Below, one piece after another: positions 49,501 through 61,500 of a stretch of DNA of 64,000 nucleotides. This DNA comes from Rhynochetos jubatus. Taxonomy: Eukaryota; Chordata; Aves; Eurypygiformes; Rhynochetidae. Position 1 is the stretch's first letter. Each line of letters opens with the position of its first letter. Made by a program: the position numbers and the translations under genes. Location of the stretch: NCBI GenBank assembly GCA_027574665.1, contig CM050690.1:33822357-33886356 (forward strand). Reading direction: 5' to 3'. The notes under the pieces were generated by a model. It made no database searches. It saw only the letters and a list, made by a program, of their open reading frames with translations, and had not been told where the DNA came from.

Positions 49501-52500
49501 AGGTGTGTTTGTGCCTGCTGTGTTTCAACTCCCACAAAGAGCTGGTGGGCAACTGGATTTTTTTTTTTCAACAGAAGATCTTGGCAAAATAATAATAATA
49601 AAAAAGTTTTGAGCAAAACACAGCAAAAAAGCTGTAAGTGAATGTAACGAAAGTAACAAAATCTTTCAGCTGAAAATGAAAACATTGTGATGTGGAATTA
49701 CTGTCTTCATATGACATGTAGATATAGTTTTCATATGACATGTAGATCTCAGTTTTCCTCTAGATGTTGGTGTGTAAAGATGAACAAGATCCCCAGGTTA
49801 CCTTTAGCCTTCCACCATTCTATGACCCTGATGGACACCCTGAGCGCCCCTTGCCATGGGGCACCTCAGAGAACTTCTCTGTTGGAGGAGAGGTGTTTTC
49901 CTTTGGAAAACATCTGTGGAAGACATTCTTGATTTTTTAAGAATTTACTGAATATTCATAGAATATTTTATTTCCTACACAAAACAGTCTCCACTGATTT
50001 TTTTTCTTTTTTTTAACTGGGTATTTTGGGCTTGACCAGCTATTTCTACTTGGCTGCTATTCAATCTATTTAGTACTATGTAATCACTGAGAAACTGTCT
50101 GAGTTTAATACAATAAAATGCTAAACTCGGGCCTGAAGAAAGGATCTGAAGGGGTTCTCATTTTAATTCCTCTTGAAGCACCATCAAAGCATCCACAGAA
50201 GACCCACTACAATTGACAAGCTTTTAAAGAAGAATTAATATCAAGCTTTCCTTAGACATTTTGTAGACCCAGGAGGTGAAGGCTGGAGACAGCCTTCCCG
50301 AGTACTTTTGGCTGTTCTCCTTTCTTAACCCACCAGCCAAGCTTTTGTAAGCCATGGCTGAGGTTTGCTTGGTCTGTTGCTGTTCAGTGATAACCAACGT
50401 GCCAAATCAAAACATGAGTGTCAGAAATTGGTAAAAGCCTGAAGTAAAACCCCATGTAAACGTTTTATGTAGAGTTATATATGCATACCTGCACACACAC
50501 ACATTACATAAGCAAATGCATATATTATTTTATATACTATATGAACATTTATATCACCTCTAGTTACCCATCTCTTCACCAGCAGAGACCAGCGCACAAT
50601 CTTGGTTCCATTATGTTGCCTCTTGGTTTTATTCTGCATTACTGGAAGCAATTTGTCTGTGACGTTAATTACTGCATTCACCTCGCAGCTATTCCCTTTG
50701 AGGGGTGTCAGTATGATAGTTTATGTTTACATTTACAGAAAATTAGAACCTCTGTTCTGTCTCAGATTTCTGATGATCTTGAATTAATAGGCTGGGCTGT
50801 AATGCTAAGGTATCAGCTTTGTTGCAGGTATCATACAGATTGCATGACATATAAAATAACAAACTCTCAATGACCTGTCCCAGCATGCACATGTACTTGT
50901 ACAAAACTTGCCCTGAACTAGCAGGAACAATTTCTGGTTTGCTTGTTTTAAAAGGCCTGCATATATACAAAAAGGAAATCTGCCCCACATTGTTATTGAA
51001 ACACTGTTTTTATTGTTTCTTCTAAGAATTTAACCTTCAGTCCAATGGTAATTTTTCCTCAGGAAACAGACAACGAGCCCTCTGAAAAAGACGCTTTGCA
51101 GCCTGGACGCAATATTGTTGCTGCAGGCTATGCCTTGTATGGCAGTGCTACACTGGTCGCCCTCTCCACAGGGCAAGGAGTGGACTGCTTCATGCTCGAT
51201 CCGGTAAAGTCATGGTGTTAATTACATTGCTACTATCTTTTATAGCTTTCTGTGCTTGGGTTTACTTGGTTTTGTTACTCCTTGTCTCTGTAATCTAGGC
51301 AATCTGCACGATACCTTTTCTCACACACATCCTGGAACATCCCATCTCCACCTTACAAGTATTTAATAATACATGAGTATGTTGGTTGCAATATTTCTAT
51401 ATGCTTTTTCTACTCAGTGAAAGAGAGTTGAAGTTAAATAGCATTTGAAACCCTGTTCATTCCTATCAGACTGCTGGTTTGCACAAACACTTAGGAAAGT
51501 TTACAATGAACAGCATCTTTGCCTCCACCTAAAGGACTCCTGCTTTTATTTTTTTGTTCTTGCCTTTGTTGTCTGTAGAAGGACCTCAGCACTGAAGTGT
51601 TTAATCTGGGGCAAGGACCATTTGTTGGTACAGTTCCTGCAGAGTGATGTCTGGTTTCCTGAGTGCGTGCTTGACCCCTGCAGTCACCAGGGCCATGTGT
51701 CAGACACAGCATGGTAACCCCTGCTGCTTTGAGGGTGAAAAATGAACAGATTAAATGACCACTTGTCTTTAGAAGCAGGATGACAGAGCATCCTTTAAAT
51801 TCATTAGGGTTTGTTAAAATGCTAGGGAAGGTGCTTATGGCTGTTGTCTTCTAAGCTGCGTACCCAACAATTTGCAAAAGCACAGCCATAGCCATAGAAC
51901 CAGACACATGCCACCTTTCAGTGCTCAGCCCAGGAGCCCGACAGCTGCTACTGGAGGAATGCAGGAAGGGGACACTCATTTGAGAAACCAGTATCAGATA
52001 TGGTCAGTAACACAGGTGTTCTTTTTGATAAAAGGATGCATTATTATCAAAATTCCTTTTAACCTTTATAAATAGGCTCATTCCAACAGGGAAGAACTGG
52101 GAGCTGAAATGCTCTGATTAGAGACAGGGGAAGAGAAGGTGGAAGTTGCATGCAGACTGCAGACAGCAATACCTGGGGCTTGCTGACCACATTCACTATA
52201 AGATGTTTGGACAAGACAGGCAAGAAGAATTTTAAAATCAGAAGGCAGGGTAATTTCTTAATTTGCAACCTTATGATTTGTGGACAGAGATTCATGATCC
52301 ATCTGCTTTCAGAGCTGACTGGTGTTCATTTCACATGCTTACTATTATACTCTAATTGCGTTTTGTTTGTACTACCAGTGTGACACATTTGCATGAACTT
52401 AAATCAGATTCTGTGCTTTCTGCTCTGTTTGAAATACACAACACTGGTGCTGAAAGGACCAAGCTGTGCTTGTGTTTCTGCCATCTCTAGTGTGACAACT

Positions 52501-55500
52501 GCTACAGAAAGTCAACAAAATATTCTGCTGCTTGTTAATAGCTGGTCTATCCTGTTTTCTAGGGTCTTGGTGAATTTATTTTGGTGGACAGAGATGTTAA
52601 AATCAAGAAGAAAGGGAAGATATACAGTCTCAATGAAGGTTATGCAAAGTATTTTGATCCTGCAATGACAGAATATTTACAGAAGAAAAAATTCCCTGAG
52701 GTAAGAAAATATTAGCACTGTACCCAATGTACTGTGCACTGGCAAACACTGACTTCCACGCAGTCCTGGCCATTCGGAAAGGAGTTGAAGGCCTTGCTGA
52801 GTTCAGCCCCATGTAACCCTTTCATGCCACCAGGTCCATTTCAGGTATGCACGTGTTGTGTTAGTTTCTGGTGCCCTGACACCTTTAATAACTTAGATGC
52901 AGGTAATTAAATTGGTTAACTTGTTCATCACTACGTGGAGGAAAATGTGCTGCACGTGAAGAACCAGCTTTTTTGGCAAAGCCCTGAAACTGTGCCAGCA
53001 AAATGTGAGGGTACACTTGTTTTCCAGCTTGTCTGGGTATGCAGCTCAGTCATATGTGCAGCAGGGCATTTTGGGGCTAGATTCCACGTTTTGCCCGTAC
53101 TGGGTGGCATCACCTCCTCCTTCGTGTACATGGTGGCATCTGAGAACTGCAGTATCACTCTTGCACTGTGCACTTGCATCATATGGAGCACAAACCAACA
53201 CACAGCTTGAAAAAATGAAAGGGTGTGTGTGAAGCACAGTTTCACTATATTCTGTTGTTAAGAGGATTATAATGTATCCCTCAGAGAGATAAACCTGAGA
53301 ACATCCCATGTCTGATGAAGCCCCTCATGAGGACATAGAGGTCTGTATGGCCCCCGGTCTACGCCAGGAGAACACAACACAAGCTCTCAGTGGGGAAAGC
53401 TGGAAGCTCTCTAGAAAGTGTAACTATGTGACCAGTAAATTATAATGAAATATGTTGGCAAGTAACAGCTCAGGACTGAGTTTGGCCAGGAAACTGGTTT
53501 TAATGTTCTTCTTGTTAAAGGAAAAAAAAAAACCCAAACATAAGCCTTAGGATTATTTTTTAAGCTATTAGTTGTCAAGGATACTTGCACAGGGCTCATG
53601 TAAAAATCAATGTATCCAGTAGTAAATGTCAGGGTGCTGTACAAGAGAAAAGTCACATGTAAGAGTTTAAACCATTGTTCTGTGAGAAGCTCCTTCTGAG
53701 CTGAAAATCTGAATTTACTACACTGGTTATAGCTGCAATGCTGACCTGTTATCTAAACCTCTTTCCGTATTACCCAAATTGTCACTACGGAAGGTGTCAC
53801 ATCACAGCACTTAAATTGTATTCATTTTGAATATCTGAGGTTATTTTTAAACTTCAAAGCTTTCAGCCCAGCTGTGAGAGAAGCAGAAGCCCACAACACG
53901 GCTTTTACACTTCCTGAAAACTAATCCAGCTGGGAAAGAAACGATCTGTGCTTCTCATTCTGACCGTGCTGTGCTGAGCTATGTAGGCAGTACAGTGCAC
54001 TAGCACTGGACTTATTAATTTGTGTTTTTGCAAACCACCCAGGTGTTGCTTAAAGTAAAACTCGTAAACAAATAATCAACCCTGGGCAACTGTACAACGA
54101 CTGAAGAGAATTCAGACTCAGTGGGAAGACCAGAGATATTTCACCACAGGCTCGGTGAGGGCAGCTCTCATGTGATTCACTAAACCCTTAGGTTAGGACA
54201 CACAGGAAAAATCTCATTTGTAAACACTGTTTTATTTCGAATCTGTGCTTCATTTGAGGAAGATCAGTTGAAAGTCTTGTTGCACTAATGTAACACCAGT
54301 AGGCAGAAACTGTTTTTGTCACTTTAAAGCAAGCAGCACTGCAGCACATGGGTTATTCGGGGTAGGGGAAGCCTCCTCAAGGGTGCTGAGCAAGCACATG
54401 GCACTGCTGCCTTGAGATGTAGGGCCGCCCATGTGAGAAGGGCCAAGGCACCAATGTTATGGCCACAACGCACTAGGAAGTGCCCTGCCCATCCAAAAGC
54501 TTGTTATGAACCTCAGTTTTGGAAACAGCATAACTCGGTTCCTTGATGTAAAAAGGACATTATATTTGCATTGTGGGAGGACAAGAGAGAGAAGGTGTTG
54601 CCAATTTTCCATAGCATGAAACCTGCTTCTTGGAATCACCTGGAAGCCTTACCAGCTACAGCTACTTTGGTGATGCTCCTAACTTCCCTGAAGTGCCCAT
54701 ATGGACCATTGCACAGCTTTGTTCTGTGTCTTCCTCTTCTCAGCACGCAGGAGGGCAGTAGGGGGGTGTCTGCTGGACAACGCCTGCCTGTGACATGAAG
54801 GGGGAACTGATGTGCGGACATGGGGGACCCCTGCTTACCCAGGTGGATCACTCTAACCCTATGTCCTTCTGGCCACTAGGAGCCAAGACACTAGACATTG
54901 ATTTCAGCTATTTGTCACTTTCTTATCCTTTTTTTTTTTTTTTTTTTTTTTGCTTTGATCTTACCTCTATTTCCTCCTCCCTGTGGTTCTTGGTCAACAT
55001 GCTGTTCAGATGCCTCACTAACATTGCTACAGAAAATTAAGAAGTCAGAAATAAAGCAGGCAAAATAGGATGTTGTCCCTAACATGTCCCATCTTCTCTA
55101 TCACTTGGCAACCACACATTAAAAATCAACCATTTATGTGGAGAGGAGAGATTTTTCTCTTACTGTCTACCAGCAGTGTCCTAGGTCAGTCTGGGCTGCA
55201 AATCTGTGTTGACCCTCAAAGTTTCTTGTGGACCACAATTCACCTAAGGCATCAGTTCTGAATTAAAATCCCTGTAAAAGTGCTGCTGTTCTGCAGGTCA
55301 GCTGCAAACCTCCTACCACCGTCAAGTGGATCTTGGTGGGAAACGTTTATCTAGACGCATCTCTTCTGGAACAAGAGTCCAGAGTACATCTAATATCTTG
55401 TTAAGCATCACAACATCTGCTGCTTCACCAGCCTGATGACTAAGCTTCTATTTGCAAGGCTTTTTTTATGCAACACATTTGCAGCAGTCTGCACTCTATA

Positions 55501-58500
55501 ATGGGCACTACTGGGCTAGGAACTGCTTCTACACAGATTTCACTTCAATTCCTTCCCAAAGTGCCTTCTTCCTCCACTAATGCGTGCAAGGCCCTAGCCT
55601 CTATCTGGCACCAGTTCACTGATGGTAGAACTCAAAAACACGCTATGGGCACCATCATACTTTGCTATTCCACCCGTTTTTGTCTTCACTTCCCATGACC
55701 ACAAGAGAAGTTGGGTCTTATTCATAGCTCGTTGATTGAGAGCCATGCAACTGAGAACCCTCCATTAAGGACTTGTCTTAGCAGTTCCATCAAGAACATA
55801 TTATCAACAGCACATTTCAGCATGAAGCTTTCTTGTACCAGCCAACCCAGCTGTGCCTGAGTGACATAAGAAAGCTAATAAATTCACTGTGCTGTTGTCA
55901 CCATAACTCTGTGTGGAGGGAGGGATGCAGGGTATTGCTGCCGTAATCTATAGAAAATACTTCCCCCCACACACACTGTCCTGGTCGTCATAGTTATGCA
56001 AGAAACACATGGTCTTGTTCTGTTGTGGAGGAACACAGCTATCCGAAATCAGTAGAACAAAGAAGTGAGAAACTTCCACCACACTGTGAAGGAAAAAATC
56101 ACAGGACCCGTCTGTTATGAGCCATTTTTTGTTCCTCTGAGTTAAGCAAAGAAAAGCAGCAGAAACGGTGAAACTAAGGGCGATCACAAGTTTACTCAAA
56201 TTCCATGCATGCTGACCAAGGGAGAATCAAGGTTCTCCAACCCTTTCATTAGCATCATCTGAATGGCATGAAATGCTCCCTGTGCAAACACACAGCTTGG
56301 CAGTACTCAGAACTTGGGATGAATTTCCCTAGCATGCATGCTCTGTTATTTGGTTTGAGAAGAAAGCCTGGGCAATAAGCCAACACGCATGCAACACCTA
56401 TTAACTTTCTCATCTGTAAGGGAAATGGGTGAGTGACCAAACTGGAGAAACAAGAATTAACATTTCTAGTAACTAAAAGTTCTATTTATTCCTCCCATGC
56501 AGGTAGCTGGATGTTAAGGGAAGTGAAAATTTTATTTCAGTCTGTGGTTCAAATGATAACCATACCAGAATGGAGGCATTTCCTTCTGTATTTTTTGAAG
56601 CACAGCCTCAGCACTGTGTTTCTAGCAGGTGTATTTCTACCAGGTCAAGAAGCAACTGATATTGCTGGTAGCATCTCATCAGCTTCACATAACACCGCCC
56701 ATGGACACATAAATTGTGTAAAAGACCTGCACGTGAATAGGAAATCCAGCACACCTCAAATGTATCTGACGATCTGTACACCGGTGGCTCGACTGTGCAG
56801 GTCATGGTCAGTAAATTTTATAGACGTGTTGCAGACTTCTTATTTGATAATGTCATAGAAACAGTCCTTACCAGTCCATTTCAGGGCCTGTGCATGTTTG
56901 ATATGCTGTAACTTTTCTTAAAGCTTAACAAACTTTTCTTAAGACTTCATAACGTTCTGAAACCATAAAAGAGAGCTCTTCCTTTGATTGTATTTTTAAA
57001 GGTAATTTTAGATAGTAATCACATCTTTTTCTGAAAATTGTCTTTTTAACTCCAAACTTGCCTTTGTCTCTCTTTTTAACACCTCTTAAGGTGTTTTTTT
57101 CCTGACCTCAGATTTTTACAGTTGCAAAGTGTCTTGGTTTTGGCTGGGATAAAGTTAATTTTTTTCCTAGTAGCTGGTATAGTGCTGTGTTTTGGATTTA
57201 GGATGAGAATAATGATGATAACATGCTATTGTTTCAGTTAACGCTAAACAATGTTTACTCTAAGTCAAGGACTTTCAGCTTCTCATATTGCCCTACCAGC
57301 AAGGCACTTGGGGGAACACAAGAAGCTGGGAGGGAGTGTAGCCAGGAGACCTACCCCAAACTGGCCACAGGGATATTCCATACCATATGATGTCATGGTC
57401 AGATATACAACCTAGGCATAAAGCTGTTTGGGGGCTGCTGCTTGGAAGATGGCTGGTCATCAGTAGGTGGTTGGTGAGCAATTGCATTGTGCCTCACTTG
57501 TTTTCTATTATTATTGTTATTATTATTTATCCCTTTCTTTTATGTCATATTAAACTGTCTTTATCTCAACCCACAAATTCTGATTTTTTTTTTCCTCATT
57601 CTGTCCCCCATCCCACTGTGGTGGTGGGGAGTGAGAGACCAGCAGTATTTAGCTGCCTGCCAGGTTAAACCATAAAACAAAGTCACAAGTGCAAATAGCC
57701 ATGAGATAGAGAAGGTGTGGTTTGAAGTTTAAATATGCAATTATTTGAGAATAACCTGTGAAAAATAAGGGTTCGTACTTAAAAGTAGTGTTCAGTTTTT
57801 CCTGGAATTAATAGGGCCAGGTTTAAACAAAACAAAATATAAAAGCTCCAGGCTGTGTCTTATCCATCATGTCTTTCACACATCATTGTATTGTTTTCCT
57901 CTGTATTTTCAATAGTTCTCCTAATGTGTACAGGGAGAAAGAATCACGGAAAACAGCACAAATACAGTTGAATAAGGGTTATTACCTAGGCTGGAACCAT
58001 TCTCGGTTCCAAGTTTACTCCCAGATGCATCAAATATCCAAGTCTTCCATTTAGTGGCTTAGGACTCAACTTCCTCGTGTTGTGTTGCATTATATTCTGC
58101 AATTTCGTGAAAACCTCTTCCCATTTTAAAAGCGAGCAAATATCAAAACTTCACAGTTGCATAGAAAAGTTTGAAAAAGTAATTTCGAAATAGAATAATG
58201 TTTTTCTCTATCTGAGTTTTTTCCTCCCACTTGTTGATTTTTTTTTTTCTCGCAGCTAACCTCATGATTTTGTTTGGAAGGGTGACTAACTTGTGATGTC
58301 TGTAGGTCTTGCTGCTGGCACTGCTGAATAAGTTGTCTCTGTATTTCTCTGGATCTAGTACCAGCACAAGGCAAGCTTTGTGGAAAGCACTAAGGTCTTT
58401 TACTAGACAACTGACAGAAAAAACACGCAGAGGTCTTTTCAAACTTCCAGCATTGTAACACACAAATATATATGTGCATTAAATGTGCGTAAAGTCTCAG

Positions 58501-61500
58501 TCTCTAGTAATTTTCTGGGGAGGCAAAAATTCATTCTCTGTTTCACTGAAGACAGAGTGAGAGATATCAAAAGGCCAACAAACTATTGTATTGTGTATAT
58601 TCCCTTCATGAAAGTATGGTGATATGTCGCTTTTCTCAGGTGGAGCTTCTCTGGTCTATATAACTCCTATTTGTGCAAGACACATTGCTTGTCTTGATAT
58701 TTCCTGCCTTATGATTTATACAGCCAGCAAACCTGAGACATATGAATACTTCCTGGATTCATATGGATTTCTCCTTCAACAACATTAATTTCTAAGCTGA
58801 GAGCAAGGAAAACTACATTCATGAATAAATTTCTATCATCTCCCAAACTAAGCTGCAGAATGAACGCTGTCACCAATTTCACCACGTGACAAACAAGCTA
58901 GAATGAAAAAGCTGGAGTTGTCTGGGAACTCTCTGGATGTGTAGTGAAAAGTGACACCTCTTCTCATGCCCTGGCTTAGGAACCAGTGAAGGATCAGCAA
59001 TCAAATGCATACCTTGTCTGATAATGTGTAGAAGTTTTCACTCACTATTTGCAGCCCTTGCTTTTTCACAGGTTGGGGGTTGATACCAAAGCATGCACTC
59101 AAATGACAGGCACCTTGGTTTCCATACTGTGATTACAGCTCTTTAAAGTGCCTATTTTCGAACCCCGTGGATGATCACTGTGTCTTACAGAAGTCAAAGC
59201 TTCAGGGCGGTTTAGGCATTTGAAATGTGCACAAGCAGCCATTGATTTAAGCAGCTTTGATTCCTGTTTTATAACAAAACTACATTTTGCCATGCTACTA
59301 GCCATCTATCCTGGTAGATATAATGATTTATGTTTTTCAGGATGGCAGTTCCCCATATGGTGCCAGGTACGTGGGCTCCATGGTAGCTGATGTTCACCGT
59401 ACATTAATGTACGGTGGGATCTTCATGTACCCTGCTAATCAGAAGAGTCCTAAAGGAAAGGTAAATCATTTGACTTACTCTCTGGTGAACTTAGTCAGCC
59501 TAATAGCTCTGATTTTCCTGGAGATGTAAAGGAGTAGTTTGGGTATATAAAGATGTAATAATTTTCCATCCCTGGAGAAAGCTATTAATTGACACGATGG
59601 TCAGCAATCCAATTTAGGAAAGAAATTTAGGCAATTCACACATTCACAGAGTGTTCGGGGTTGGAAGAGACCTCTAGAGATCATCTAGTCCAACCCCCCT
59701 GCCAGAGCAGGATCCTCTAGAGCAGATCACACAGGAACAAGGCCAGGCGGCTTTGGAAAGTCTCCAGGGAAGGAGACTCCCCCAGCTCTCTGGGCAGCCT
59801 GTCCCAGTGCTCTGGCACCCTCACAGGGAAGAAGGGTTTCCTCACGTTCACGTTGAACCTTCTGTTTCCCAGTTCATGGCCATTGCCCCCAGTGCTGTCA
59901 CTGGACACCACTGAGAAGAGCCTGGCCCCATCCTCCTGACACCCACCCTTTAGATATTGATAAGCATTGATAAGATCCCACTCAGCCTCCTCTTCTCCAA
60001 GGAAAACAGCCCCAGCTCTCTCAGCCTTTCCTCAGATGGAAGGTGCTCCAGGCCCTTCATCATCTCAGTGGCCCTGCGCTGGGCCCTCTCCAGTAGCTCC
60101 TTGTCCTTCTGGAGCTGAGGAGCCCAGAACTGGATGCAGCACTCCAGGGGAGGCCTCACCAGCGCAGAGTAGAGGGGGAAGATAACTTCCCTCGACCTGC
60201 TGGCCATGCTCTTCTTAATGCATCCCAGGATGCCATTGGCCTTCTTGGCCGCGAGGGCACACTGTTGGCTCATGGTCATCCTGTTGTCCACCAGGACTCC
60301 AAGGTCCTTTTCCCCAGAGCTGCCCTCCAACAGAGCAGCCCCCAACCTGTACTGGATCACGGGGTTGTTCTCCCCCAGACGCAGCACTTTATACTTGCCC
60401 TTATTGAGCTGCATTCGATTTCTCCCCGCCCAGCTCTCCAGCCTGTCCAGGTCACGCTGGATGGCAGCACGGCCTTCTGGCATGGCAGCCACTCCTCCCA
60501 GTTTGGTATCATCAGCAAACCTGCTGAGAGGACATTCTAGCCCTTTGTCCAGGTCACTGATGAATATATTGAATAAGGCTGGACCCGGCACTGACCCCTG
60601 GGGGACGCCACTGGCCACAGGCCTCCAACTAGACTCTGCCCCGTTGACCACAACTCTCTGAGCTCTTTCCTCCGGCCAGTTCCCAATCCACCTCACCACC
60701 CAATGGTCCAGTCCCCGCTTCCTAAGCTTGACTATGAGGATGTCATGGGAGACCATGTCAAAAGCTTTGCTGAAGTCAAGGTAGACCACACCCACTGCCT
60801 TCCCCTCATCCACCCATCTAGTGATGCCATCATAAAAAGCTATCAGATTGGTCAAGCATGACTTCCCCTTGTTGAATCCATGCTGACTACTCGTGATCAG
60901 CTTCCTTTCCTCAACGTGCTTTGAGATGGCACCAAGAACAAGTTGTTCCATCATCTTTCCAGGGATGGAGGTGAGGCTGACCGGCCTACAATTACCCAGG
61001 TCCTCCTTCTTGCTTCTTCTGAAGATTGGAATAACACTGGCTTTTCAATGCTTTTCAATTGCCATCTTAAGCCAGAAATCTTCCTGTGTGCTTTTATGTT
61101 ACAAACTACTCAAATGATTTTCACTGCAACTGAGTGCTTTATTCATTTTTCTAAAAACATCACAGTACCATAGAGAAACATCTCAGTACCACGTTGAGTC
61201 ATGTATGCACAACACTGGCCTAAGGAAGATCTCTGCCCTTTACACTGGCCACTAGAATCCAGGTGGGATATGCCGAAGTCCAGACAAAATTTTGTCCAAT
61301 GTTAGACAACCGAGTTTGCTTGCCTACTGTTTCCTAAGGGTACTGAGCTTACAATCACCTGCTGTGCAAACACAAACTTCTACTAACTGAGCTGAAAAAC
61401 TCTGTCAGTGGAAGGTGAGTTTCATCCATGCTGAGATCAGCATTCTGGGAAAAGATGATTTCCCATTTGGAAACCTGTACAAAATCTACCATGACTTAAT

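Larger units (their letters stand above)
44418..51062 (+). other. FBP2: FBP2 intron 3
   Basis: 6,645 bp. Contains a CR1 copy (48022-48845), a dispersed repeat copy (49013-49210), a CR1 3' fragment (49250-49372), an AATAAT run near 49588-49602, a 24-bp tandem duplication at 49706-49747 and a CA run near 50493-50502. The first 3.6 kb (to about 48020) shows no identifiable element. Confidence 0.75.
52701..59340 (+). other. FBP2: FBP2 intron 5
   Basis: 6,640 bp. Holds a long poly-T tract at 54928-54951 and the solo LTR at 57130-57679. The remainder shows no gene; its open frames are short and featureless. Confidence 0.75.

Noticed and set aside
54928-55300. Processed pseudogene with poly-A tail on the minus strand
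   Set aside because: Only the poly-T tract supports it; the adjacent sequence shows no resemblance to a known coding sequence and no clear target duplication.
60206-60661. Plus-strand 151-codon frame
   Set aside because: Antisense shadow of the CR1 RT frame on the minus strand.
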